Positions 44,800-52,917 of a stretch of 64,000 bases of DNA are shown piece after piece (the first letter of the stretch is position 1; each line of letters begins with the position of its first letter). The translations under genes and the position numbers were made by a program. Origin of the DNA: Methanobrevibacter sp. (GTDB lineage: Archaea > Methanobacteriota > Methanobacteria > Methanobacteriales > Methanobacteriaceae); assembly GCF_015062985.1 (NCBI RefSeq), contig NZ_SUTI01000003.1:1-64000 (forward strand). The letters run 5' to 3'. A model generated the notes under the pieces. It was not told the origin of the DNA. It did no database searches and worked only from the letters and a program-made list of their open reading frames with translations.

Positions 44800-46101
44800 C
44801 TATTCAAAATTCCTCTCATCAATTACACGTACAGCTTTACCTTCGCTTCTTGGAAGTGTTTCAGGTTCACAAATGGTAACATCAACTCTAAGACCGGTTT
44901 CTGATCTGATGGATGCCTGAATTTGTTTTTCAACCCTTTCCATTTCTTTCATCTCATCAAAGAATAATTCTTTTGAAGCTTCAACTTTCACTTCCACTTC
45001 ATCCAGGATGTCAGGTCTTGTTACATGAATCATATAATTAGGGCTGATTCCTTCGATTTTAAGCAATGCCTTTTCGATTTGTGAAGGGAATACCATAACA
45101 CCTTTGATTTTTAGCATGTCGTCGCTTCTTCCGGTGATTCTTGTCATTCTTACGGTTGTTCTTCCACATTCGCATTTTTCAGAAATGAGTGAAGTCAAAT
45201 CTTTGGTTCTAAATCTTAATATAGGCATTCCAGTTTTTGTTAGGGATGTTAATACAAGTTCTCCTTTCTCACCGTAGTCTAAAGTTTCACCAGTTTCGGA
45301 ATTAATGATTTCAGGGTAGAAATGGTCATCTTGGATATGCATTCCGTTTTGTTCGCGACATTCCTGTGCAACACCAGGCCCCATAACTTCTGTCAAACCA
45401 TATATGTTGTGGGTTTTAATTCCTAAGGAGGATTCTATTCTTTTTCTCATTTCATCGGTCCACATTTCTGCACCGTGGATTCCGGCTTTTAAGTTAATGT
45501 CTTCAAGTGAAATTCCTGCCTTTTCTCTTGATTCTCCAAGATACATTGCATATGATGGGGTACATGTTAAAATGTCGCTTTGGAAATCGACCATTGTGTC
45601 AAGTTGCCTTTGAGTATTTCCGGCAGAAATCGGGATGGTAATCGCTCCCATTCTGTTTCCACCGTGGTGAATACCAAAACCACCAGTGAACAATCCATAT
45701 CCATAAGCGTTTTGAATGATGTATTCTTTTTCAGCTCCTGCCATCTTGAGTCCACGTGCAATGCATTCTCCCCATATGTCCAAATCATTTTGGGTGTATG
45801 CGGTAACAGTTGGTTTTCCGGTTGTTCCGGATGATGCGTGCACTTCTACAATTTCTTCACGAGGAACTGCAAGTAATCCTAATGGGTAAGCTTCCCTTAA
45901 ATCACTTTTTGTTGTAAATGGAATCTTTTCAATGTCTTTTAGAGTTTGGATGTCTTCCGGCTTTAAACCGATTTCATCGAATCTTCTTTTGTAAAATTCA
46001 ACATTTTCATATGCAAGCTTTACAGTTTTCTTAAGTCTTTCAAGCTGCAGTTTTTCCTTTTCTTCTTTGTTCATACATTCAGTTTCTTCATTCCAAAACA
46101 T
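44800..46101 (-). CDS. paaK: Phenylacetate-CoA ligase (AMP-forming)
   Basis: Activates phenylacetate or related aryl acids to CoA thioesters. The 433-residue product has the adenylate-forming motifs HASSGTTGKPTVT (near residue 90), NIYGLTEVMGPG (near 235), a D-loop in LRFRTKDLT, and the zinc-like CECGRT followed by TRITGRSDDMLKIKGVMVFPSQIE. Usual length. With iorAB nearby it gives a route from arylacetate to aryl pyruvate and aromatic amino acids. Confidence 0.93.
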   Translation of the reverse strand: MFWNEETECMNKEEKEKLQLERLKKTVKLAYENVEFYKRRFDEIGLKPEDIQTLKDIEKIPFTTKSDLREAYPLGLLAVPREEIVEVHASSGTTGKPTVTAYTQNDLDIWGECIARGLKMAGAEKEYIIQNAYGYGLFTGGFGIHHGGNRMGAITIPISAGNTQRQLDTMVDFQSDILTCTPSYAMYLGESREKAGISLEDINLKAGIHGAEMWTDEMRKRIESSLGIKTHNIYGLTEVMGPGVAQECREQNGMHIQDDHFYPEIINSETGETLDYGEKGELVLTSLTKTGMPILRFRTKDLTSLISEKCECGRTTVRMTRITGRSDDMLKIKGVMVFPSQIEKALLKIEGISPNYMIHVTRPDILDEVEVKVEASKELFFDEMKEMERVEKQIQASIRSETGLRVDVTICEPETLPRSEGKAVRVIDERNFE

Positions 46102-46231
46102 TTTATCCCTATTCTATCAAATTTTCTAATACTGTTTAATTATTTGCTTTTGATATTATAAAAATTTATTATTTTTTTCAGCTAATTTTTTATTGCATAT
46201 CATTTTCAGCGACTAAAATTAAACTGGACAT

Positions 46232-46251
46232 AATGTACTTAAAAGTACATT
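46232..46251. promoter_or_regulatory. Perfect 20-bp palindrome between paaK and the symporter
   Basis: AATGTACTTAAAAGTACATT is self-complementary. It sits 131 bp from the paaK start and about 20 bp upstream of a TATA-like AAATATTTATATAT (46268-46282) of the symporter gene, a good place for a regulator operator. Confidence 0.5.
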
Positions 46252-46344
46252 AATGTATATTTATGTGAAAATATTTATATATATTCATTTTAATAATATA
46301 TAATTGTAATATTAATAATTTTTAATATTTAGAGGTAATTATTT

Positions 46345-47955
46345 ATGAACGTAATGATTTTAGCAATTGTATTTATAATTTACATATTCGCTCTTGTATT
46401 TGTAGGTTATTATGCATACAAAAAAACTAATTCCTCTGAAGACTTTATGATTGCTGGTAAAGATACACACCCATTTATTATGGCAATGAGTTATGGGGCT
46501 ACTTTTATTTCGACAGCGGCTATTGTTGGTTTTGGGGGAGTTGCTAGTGAATATGGTATGAGTGTTTTATGGTTGGCTTTCTTGAATATCATTATTGGTG
46601 TGTTCATCGCCTTTGTATTTTTAGGAAAACGGACCCGTAGGATGGGACATGCTTTGGATTCTTTAACTTTTCCGGAGTTTTTAGGTAAACGTTTCGACTC
46701 AAAATTCATCCATTATTTCTCAGGTTTGATAATCTTCTGTGCAATGCCTTTATATGCTGCTGTAGTTTTAATCGGGGCAGCAAGATTTTTAGAATCATCT
46801 TTATTGATTGATTTCAGTATTGCTTTGCTTATTTTATCCATTATCATCACATTCTATGTATTGTTTGGTGGTATACGTGGTGTAATGTATACAGATGCTC
46901 TCCAGGGAACAATTATGGTTGTTGCAATGGTATTCCTGCTTGTGTATGTATATTGGTTGCTTGGAGGAATCGATACTGCAAACACTGCATTGACAAACAT
47001 GGTTAATTTATATCCTGCCGATGCGCTTGCAACGGGCGGTACGGGATGGACGGCCTTCCCACAGTTTGGAACACCATTCTGGTGGTCACTTGTATCATCC
47101 ACATTAATCGGTGTAGGTATCGGAGTGCTCGCACAGCCTTCATTAATCGTAAGATTCATGACTGTCAAATCCGATAAGGAATTGAATAGGTCAGTTTTAA
47201 TCGGAGGTATATTCATTGCAATCATGCCGACCACAGCATATATCGTGGGATCACTTTCAAACGTATATTTCTATGACAAATTGGGTAAGATTGCTGTTGA
47301 TGTTGTTGGAGGAAACATTGATAAGGTTATTCCAACATTCATTACAATGGCACTGCCTGAATGGTTTGTATACATCTTCTTGTTGTCCCTGATTGCAGCG
47401 GCAATGTCAACAATATCCTCACAACTGCACACACAGGGTACTGCATTCGGTGTGGATATCTACGGTACAATAAGAGAAAAATCCAAACAGAAATTAGATC
47501 AGATAAGCATATCAAGAGTAGGTATTTTGATAGCTATCATCTTGGCATTGGTAATGGCATACTCACTGCCTGGAAGTGTAGTTGCACTCGGAACAAGCCT
47601 GTTCTTTGAAATCTGTGCAGCAGCATTCTTGCCGGTATTTTTAGGTGCACTTTACTGGAAAGGCATTACCAGACTTGGTGCTATTGCTGGAATTCTTTCT
47701 GGAACCTTTGTCAGCTTATTCTGGCTGACTTTCGTATTCAAAAAGACTGCAGTAGGGCTTGGAATATGTAAGTTTGTTTGTGGTGTGGAAACATTGCTGC
47801 CGACTGCACCATGGCCATTCATTGATGTTATGTTGATAGCGGTTCCAGTTTCAGCTTTATTCACAATAGTTGTAAGTTTACTTACCAAACCTCCTGCAGA
47901 TGAGGTTATTGATAAAGCGTTTGAAAACATTGATACAAAAGGAAGTGATGCATAA
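46345..47955 (+). CDS. Sodium:solute symporter (SSS family)
   Basis: 536 residues with about 13 spans. The N-terminus has YYAYKKTNSSEDFMIAGK and GATFISTAAIVGFGG, the sodium-site region typical of SSS transporters. RGVMYTDALQGTIM (near 175) and AAAMSTISSQLHTQGTAF (near 350) follow. Substrates of the family range from acetate and proline to pantothenate; here its location beside paaK suggests an organic acid. GAGGTAATT precedes the ATG. A 37-residue partner gene overlaps the stop. Confidence 0.9.
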   Translation: MNVMILAIVFIIYIFALVFVGYYAYKKTNSSEDFMIAGKDTHPFIMAMSYGATFISTAAIVGFGGVASEYGMSVLWLAFLNIIIGVFIAFVFLGKRTRRMGHALDSLTFPEFLGKRFDSKFIHYFSGLIIFCAMPLYAAVVLIGAARFLESSLLIDFSIALLILSIIITFYVLFGGIRGVMYTDALQGTIMVVAMVFLLVYVYWLLGGIDTANTALTNMVNLYPADALATGGTGWTAFPQFGTPFWWSLVSSTLIGVGIGVLAQPSLIVRFMTVKSDKELNRSVLIGGIFIAIMPTTAYIVGSLSNVYFYDKLGKIAVDVVGGNIDKVIPTFITMALPEWFVYIFLLSLIAAAMSTISSQLHTQGTAFGVDIYGTIREKSKQKLDQISISRVGILIAIILALVMAYSLPGSVVALGTSLFFEICAAAFLPVFLGALYWKGITRLGAIAGILSGTFVSLFWLTFVFKKTAVGLGICKFVCGVETLLPTAPWPFIDVMLIAVPVSALFTIVVSLLTKPPADEVIDKAFENIDTKGSDA

Positions 47956-48068
47956 TGGGAATTTTAGGAATTGAGGACCCATTGATTTGGGGAGTTTATC
48001 TTGGAATTATATTATCCACACTTTTATGTATTGTTTATGGTATTGTAAACTGGAATAAAGGAGATTAA
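47955..48068 (+). CDS. Symporter small accessory protein
   Basis: 37 residues starting MGILGIEDPLIWGVYLGIIL with a single membrane helix and a WNKGD end. Its ATG overlaps the symporter TAA (TAATG), so translation is coupled. Short one-helix proteins with exactly this LGIEDPLIW-type start accompany SSS transporters in archaea and bacteria. Confidence 0.8.
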   Translation: MGILGIEDPLIWGVYLGIILSTLLCIVYGIVNWNKGD

Positions 48069-48121
48069 ATTCTTAAATCCTTATTATTTGATTTCCTTTG
48101 TTAATCAAATGAGATAATTAA

Positions 48122-48148
48122 GAGTTATTAAATATAACTCCTTTTTTT
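48122..48148 (+). terminator. Terminator of the symporter operon
   Basis: GAGTTAT-TAAAT-ATAACTC followed by CTTTTTTTT. Confidence 0.7.
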
Positions 48149-48407
48149 TATTTTTTTTTTAAATTTTCAACTTTATGCCTTCAATCAGGAAAGGGAAAGA
48201 TTTTAGCACTAACCGATTTTTTCATGTATTATTCTACTTTTAGATTTGATTGATGCTTGCTTTTTTCAGTTTAATTTCATCTGATTTATTTTAGATTTAC
48301 TTTCTACCGTAAGAGATATGTCAAATCCGCAAATGTTCTATGATTTGATTGTAAACTCATAAAAATAACGGATTAAGTTTAGTTTTCATTTTCCCTGTCA
48401 TTCAAAA

Positions 48408-48420
48408 TATTTATATATTA
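48408..48420 (+). promoter_or_regulatory. Probable glnA TATA box
   Basis: TATTTATATATTA lies just upstream of the GGAA/TTCC elements. Transcription would start about 25 bp downstream, next to or within the operator. Confidence 0.6.
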
Positions 48421-48436
48421 ATAATGATAAACTTAT

Positions 48437-48478
48437 TAGTCGGAAGGAACATTCCTTCCGATAGTGTCCTTCCGACTA
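48437..48478 (+). promoter_or_regulatory. NrpR-type operators in the glnA promoter
   Basis: The 20-bp palindrome CGGAAGGAACATTCCTTCCG (48441-48460) contains two overlapping GGAA-N6-TTCC units, the consensus of the methanogen nitrogen repressor NrpR. A flanking outer repeat (TAGTCGGAAGG at 48437 and CCTTCCGACTA at 48468) extends the symmetry. The placement just after the TATA box fits repression of glnA under nitrogen excess. Confidence 0.8.
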
Positions 48479-48570
48479 GGTATTTTTTTTAAAATTCCTT
48501 TAGTCAAAGGGTTTCCACTTTCAATATTATTCAACTAAGTGGATAATATACTCAAAAATGATGTGAGAAA

Positions 48571-49908
48571 ATGTCAGCAGAAGATAACAAATTAGACCAA
48601 ATAATTAAAACAATTGAAGCAAATGATATAAAATTTTTGAAATTAGAGTTCTCAGACATACATGGATTACCAAAAAGTATGGCAGTACCTCTTAAAAAAG
48701 CTAGTGATGTAGAAGACATAGTAAACGACGGATTACTGTTCGACGGATCATCAGTAGCAGGATTGGCTTCAATTAATGACAGTGATTTACTTGCAAAACC
48801 TGATATCGACACCTTCTCAACAATTCCATGGAGACCTGAAGTAAAAGGTACAAGCAGATTCATATGTGATATTTTCACTACAGAAGGAAAACCTTATGAC
48901 GGCGATCCAAGGGGTGTACTTAAAAAATCATTACAATTAGCAGAAAAAAGAGGATACCAATTCAATATGGGTCCCGAACCTGAATTCTTCATTATCAAAA
49001 AAGATGAAGATGGAAATTACGTACCTGCAGATGATGCTGAATACTTTGACGTAGAGCCATTAGACCAAGGTACCGACATTAGAAGGGAAATAGTATTAGG
49101 TTTGGAAAAATTGGATTTCAATGTGGAAGTCAGTCACCACGAAGTGGCAGCAGGCCAACATGAAGTGGACTTCAAATATGCAGACGCTTTAAAAACAGCT
49201 GATGCTGTAATAACTTTCAAAGAGGCAGTTAAAGCATTAGTCAACAAATTAGGATTTAAAGCAACATTCATGCCAAAACCGTTCCTGGGAATTAACGGTA
49301 GCGGAATGCATTGTAATCAGAGCTTATTCAAAAATGGAGAAAACATTTTCTATGACCCTGACACTGAAAATCAAATATCACAGGATGCATTATACTTCAT
49401 TGGAGGATTGCTGAAACATGCACAGGCTTTATCAGCAATTTTATCACCTACAGTTAACTCTTATAAACGTTTAGTGCCGGGTTACGAAGCACCATGTTAC
49501 ATTGCTTACGGTTTTAAAAACAGGTCAACATTATTAAGGATTCCTGCATCTCGTGGATTAGGTACAAGAATCGAATGCAGATCAGCTGACCCATCATGTA
49601 ACCCATACTTGGCATTTGCATCATTGCTTGAAGCAGGTTTAGACGGTATGGACAATAAAATCGACCCTGGAGAACCTACCGAAGAAAACTTATTCGCATT
49701 AACCGAAGATGAAATCAACCAAAGGGGAATTGCAAATCTGCCAACAAGCTTATGGGAAGCATATCACTCCTTAGAAGAGGATGAGGTAATCAAAAACGCT
49801 ATCGGAGAAAAAGTGTTCAATCAATTCTATAACATAAAAAGAGCCGAATGGGATGCTTATAGAATACAAGTATTCGATTATGAAAGAGATGAGTATTTAA
49901 ACGTATAA
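48571..49908 (+). CDS. glnA: Glutamine synthetase, type I
   Basis: ATP-dependent ammonium assimilation to glutamine. The 445-residue product has FLKLEFSDIHGLPKSM, the GSSVAG loop, MGPEPEFFI, HHEVAAGQHEVDF, and NGSGMHCNQSLF. Later come PGYEAPCYIAYGFKNRSTLLRIP and RIECRSADPSCNPYLAFA. The length is that of the GSI-alpha group, without the adenylylation insertion. GTGAG precedes the ATG. Control by NrpR is suggested by the upstream operators. Confidence 0.97.
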   Translation: MSAEDNKLDQIIKTIEANDIKFLKLEFSDIHGLPKSMAVPLKKASDVEDIVNDGLLFDGSSVAGLASINDSDLLAKPDIDTFSTIPWRPEVKGTSRFICDIFTTEGKPYDGDPRGVLKKSLQLAEKRGYQFNMGPEPEFFIIKKDEDGNYVPADDAEYFDVEPLDQGTDIRREIVLGLEKLDFNVEVSHHEVAAGQHEVDFKYADALKTADAVITFKEAVKALVNKLGFKATFMPKPFLGINGSGMHCNQSLFKNGENIFYDPDTENQISQDALYFIGGLLKHAQALSAILSPTVNSYKRLVPGYEAPCYIAYGFKNRSTLLRIPASRGLGTRIECRSADPSCNPYLAFASLLEAGLDGMDNKIDPGEPTEENLFALTEDEINQRGIANLPTSLWEAYHSLEEDEVIKNAIGEKVFNQFYNIKRAEWDAYRIQVFDYERDEYLNV

Positions 49909-50245
49909 AGTTTCCTTTATTGGTGGTCAAATCTGAAATCCTCTCTTTGAATTGGCCACCGATCAATCTAAAATTTTTTGGAGGTATGAATTTAATCGAA
50001 GTGATGTTGAATTAAATTTTAAAATTATTTTTTTAAGGCATATGGTAATTTTAAGATACAGTTAGCAGGCATATTGTAAGTTTAAAATCAAGATTTTATT
50101 ATTTTTTTAAGGCATATGGTAATTTTGAGATATTGGTTGTTAGGCATATGGATGAATCAAAACTGAAAATACAGATTCAATAAAATCAACCAAGATCAGA
50201 AATATTTTGATACGTTTTACCAATTATTTTATTTGGAGGCAGAAA
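49909..50245. other. Intergenic region between glnA and glutamate synthase
   Basis: Holds a direct repeat of 34 bp (see repeat entry) and AT-rich sequence. I see no GGAA-N6-TTCC motif here, and no ORF. Confidence 0.5.
50025..50132 (+). repeat. 34-bp direct repeat upstream of the glutamate synthase operon
   Basis: Copies at 50025-50058 and 50099-50132, containing TTTTAAGGCATATGGTAATT, differ by one base. The 74-bp period also carries weaker GGCATAT echoes at about 50068 and 50142. Confidence 0.8.
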
Positions 50246-51163
50246 ATGTGTGGAATAGCAGGCGTAATATACAAAGATAAAAAAACTCACCCCGTAGGTG
50301 AAACCTTGACTGCAATGTTGGAATCACTGCAGCACAGGGGACCTGATTCAGCAGGTTATGCAATCTACGGCAGTTTAAATTTTCCTGAAAATTATTATCA
50401 ATTAAACATTGAAGTAAAAAGAAGACGTGGAGCATTAGACAATTTAAAATCATTATTAACTCAGATAAGTCCAATATTTGAAGAAGAGTTGATTGAGTCT
50501 GTAGGCGACTCCGATGTATATAAATGTAAAATAGCATTGGACGAATTTTCCCGTCTACACCCATTTATAAGAGAAATCGACGAATTGGAAAATGTAAGGG
50601 TCATCAACGGTTCACATTCATTTGAAATGATAAAGGACACCGGAAAAGTAAAAGATATTGCAAAAAGATTTGATGTTCAAAGCAGGATGGGTACACATGG
50701 GATAGGACATACCCGTTTTGCGACTGAAAGTGGTGTCGACCGTTATCACGCACACCCATATCAAAGTTACATAATACCTGATATAACTGTGGTTCATAAT
50801 GGGCAAATCACCAATTACTGGAAAATAAGGGATCCTTTAGAGAGAAAAGGACACACTTTCGAATCATTTAACGATACAGAGTGCATTGTTCATTATATGG
50901 CAGATAAACTTAATCAAGGCTATAAATTGGAAGAGGCTTTAGACCAGGCTGTAATTGATTTGGATGGTCCGTTTTCAATATTGGTGGGAACACCTAACGG
51001 AATTGGAATTGCAAAGGACAAACTTGGCCTTAGACCAGGTGTAATGGTGGAAACTGATGAGATTTTTGCAATAGCCTCAGAAGAGATGGCATTGCATAAT
51101 GTAATTGATTCCGACCAGATAGAGCAAATCGCACCTGGCGAAACAAGGTCTTACACCATCTGA
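50246..51163 (+). CDS. Glutamate synthase, glutamine amidotransferase subunit
   Basis: Class II amidotransferase domain of archaeal split glutamate synthase; releases ammonia from glutamine. The ATG at 50246 puts the catalytic Cys at position 2 (MCGIAGVIY), and GGAGG lies upstream; the longer ORF (50207) is wrong. HRGPDSAGYA, GIGHTRFATES, HPYQ, VHNGQITNYW and FNDTECIVHY are seen. 305 residues. First gene of a four-gene operon. Confidence 0.93.
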   Translation: MCGIAGVIYKDKKTHPVGETLTAMLESLQHRGPDSAGYAIYGSLNFPENYYQLNIEVKRRRGALDNLKSLLTQISPIFEEELIESVGDSDVYKCKIALDEFSRLHPFIREIDELENVRVINGSHSFEMIKDTGKVKDIAKRFDVQSRMGTHGIGHTRFATESGVDRYHAHPYQSYIIPDITVVHNGQITNYWKIRDPLERKGHTFESFNDTECIVHYMADKLNQGYKLEEALDQAVIDLDGPFSILVGTPNGIGIAKDKLGLRPGVMVETDEIFAIASEEMALHNVIDSDQIEQIAPGETRSYTI

Positions 51164-51178
51164 TTAGGGGGTTCATCG

Positions 51179-51832
51179 ATGAAAGAATGTGTTATTGATG
51201 CAAAAAGTATAGATGGTAAAGAATTGAATCGCACCATAAAAGAACAGGCTCTATCTCATGATAAGCTCATTATTGATAATCCCGAATCCAGACACAATAT
51301 CTGTGCAGGTTTAACTGAAGATGTGGAGATAGAAATCAACGGTTCTGCAGGTTATTTTGTAGGAACAATGGTCAACGGACCAAGGATACACATCAAAGGT
51401 AATGCAGGATGGTTTGCCGGAGATAATATGACAGAAGGCGAATTGATTATAGAAGGTACTGCCGGTGATGGTGCAGGACAGGGAATCTATGGCGGAACAG
51501 TAATTGTAAAAGGAAGCACAGGTTCAAGAACCGGAGAAATCATGAAAGGCGGAACTGTTATCATTGGCGGAAACAGCGGATACATGACAGGATTGCTCAT
51601 GATGGGAGGTAAACTCATAATACTTGGTGATGTAACCGATGATGTCGGCGAATCAATTATGAGGGGAAGCATTTATGTTCTTGGTGATGTAAAAAGCTTA
51701 GGAAAGAATGCTGTTATGGAAAAAACCACTCCTGAAGATCAAAGAGATCTGAAAGAAATCCTAACAAAATATGGTTTTGAACTGACTGATGTAGATTATG
51801 CAAATTTTAAAAAAATCGTTAATATGCAATAG
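51179..51832 (+). CDS. Glutamate synthase, GXGXG (domain 3) subunit
   Basis: 217 residues of right-handed beta-helix with repeated G-(x)2-G turns (NGSAGYFVGTMVNG, GNAGWFAGDNM, GTAGDGAGQGIYGG and GSTGSRTGEIMKGG). This matches the C-terminal domain of bacterial GltB, encoded separately in archaea. It has a structural role, coupling the amidotransferase and FMN sites. GGGGG lies before the ATG. Confidence 0.93.
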   Translation: MKECVIDAKSIDGKELNRTIKEQALSHDKLIIDNPESRHNICAGLTEDVEIEINGSAGYFVGTMVNGPRIHIKGNAGWFAGDNMTEGELIIEGTAGDGAGQGIYGGTVIVKGSTGSRTGEIMKGGTVIIGGNSGYMTGLLMMGGKLIILGDVTDDVGESIMRGSIYVLGDVKSLGKNAVMEKTTPEDQRDLKEILTKYGFELTDVDYANFKKIVNMQ

Positions 51833-51843
51833 GAGCTAAAAAA

Positions 51844-52917
51844 ATGAGCGAACATAGAATAGCTATGGTTGGAACACCATGTGAGATAATGGCAGCATCC
51901 AAACTGCAGTATTATACAGATAGCCCTATTGATGTTAAGCTGGGCTTATTTTGTATGGAGAATTTTTCATATAAATACTTCGTAAATCTCTTGAAAGAGT
52001 ACGATTTGAAAATGGATGATATTGAAAAATTCCAAATTGACAAAGGATTCGTATCCTTATTATTGAAAACTAAAGAAACAGTTAAAATACCTCTATCTGT
52101 AGCTAAGAGGATCATCAGAAAAAACTGTAACATTTGCGTTGAACTGACATCCGAAACATCTGACATCTCAATAGGGTCCATAGGGTCAGATGACGGATGG
52201 TCAACATTAATTATCAGAACTGAAAAAGGCGAGGAGATAGTCAACGGAGCAATTAAACAGGAGTTCATCGAGGCAAAAGAGCTCACCGAATCACAATTTA
52301 AATTGCTTACCAAAATTGCCGAAACCAAAATCAACAAAAATCTTGAAGAAATTGAAAAAAGAGAATTCTTGGCGCGTCCGGTTTTATACCAAAGAAACAA
52401 ATCCGACGAATCAATCAATAATGAAATTTCACAGTCCCAATTCCTGGATTTAAGGTCAAACGTTATTGATGTAGGGGCATGTGTGCTCTGCGGAGCATGT
52501 GAATATGCCTGTCCGGATAATCTGATAACAATTGATGATACAAAACCAAGGATGAAAGGAGAATGCTCTGAAGATTGTCATGCATGCTTTACAGTCTGTC
52601 CAAGAACTTTCATACCTGAAGATTTGCGCAATGACAATTCCAAAGCAATCGGAGACTTCATTAAAGTGTTGTCCGTCAAATCCTTGAAACACAGTCAGGG
52701 TCAGGACGGTTCCATTGTTACAACATTATTGGACTATCTGCTGACCAACAAGATTATAACTGAAGCCCTTATTGTGGATAAGCAGGATCATTTGGCCTGG
52801 AAACCTTATGCAAAGCTAACCAGTGAAATTGATGCGGTTGTCAAATCCGGAGGAACAAAATATTCAGTCTGTCCGGTATTCAAACCGTTAATGGATATGG
52901 AAGAGGGGGTAAATTAG
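51844..52917 (+). CDS. Circularly permuted FrhB-like iron-sulphur flavoprotein of the glutamate synthase operon
   Basis: FrhB-family proteins bind FAD and F420 and pass electrons to iron-sulphur clusters. Here the order is reversed. Residues 1-165 match the usual C-terminal FrhB domain (IAMVGTPCEIMAASKLQYY, LGLFCMENFSY, DISIGSIGSDDGWSTLIIRT). Next comes a two-cluster ferredoxin domain (CVLCGACEYACP, CHACFTVCPRT; about 210-255). Last is the usual N-terminal FrhB domain (GQDGSIVTTLLDYLLTNKII, VVKSGGTKYSVCPVFKP). It probably feeds F420H2 electrons to the FMN subunit encoded next. AGGAG precedes the ATG. Confidence 0.85.
   Translation: MSEHRIAMVGTPCEIMAASKLQYYTDSPIDVKLGLFCMENFSYKYFVNLLKEYDLKMDDIEKFQIDKGFVSLLLKTKETVKIPLSVAKRIIRKNCNICVELTSETSDISIGSIGSDDGWSTLIIRTEKGEEIVNGAIKQEFIEAKELTESQFKLLTKIAETKINKNLEEIEKREFLARPVLYQRNKSDESINNEISQSQFLDLRSNVIDVGACVLCGACEYACPDNLITIDDTKPRMKGECSEDCHACFTVCPRTFIPEDLRNDNSKAIGDFIKVLSVKSLKHSQGQDGSIVTTLLDYLLTNKIITEALIVDKQDHLAWKPYAKLTSEIDAVVKSGGTKYSVCPVFKPLMDMEEGVN

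Noticed and set aside
46232..46251. Terminator for paaK or the symporter
   Set aside because: It lies between divergent starts, not after a stop, so a regulatory site is more likely.
50025..50132. CRISPR array
   Set aside because: Only two clear copies of a 34-bp AT-rich repeat exist with a 40-bp gap and no further units or cas genes.
51912..52418. A 168-codon ORF on the minus strand
   Set aside because: It is antisense to the FrhB-like gene, which has unmistakable motifs and a ribosome binding site.
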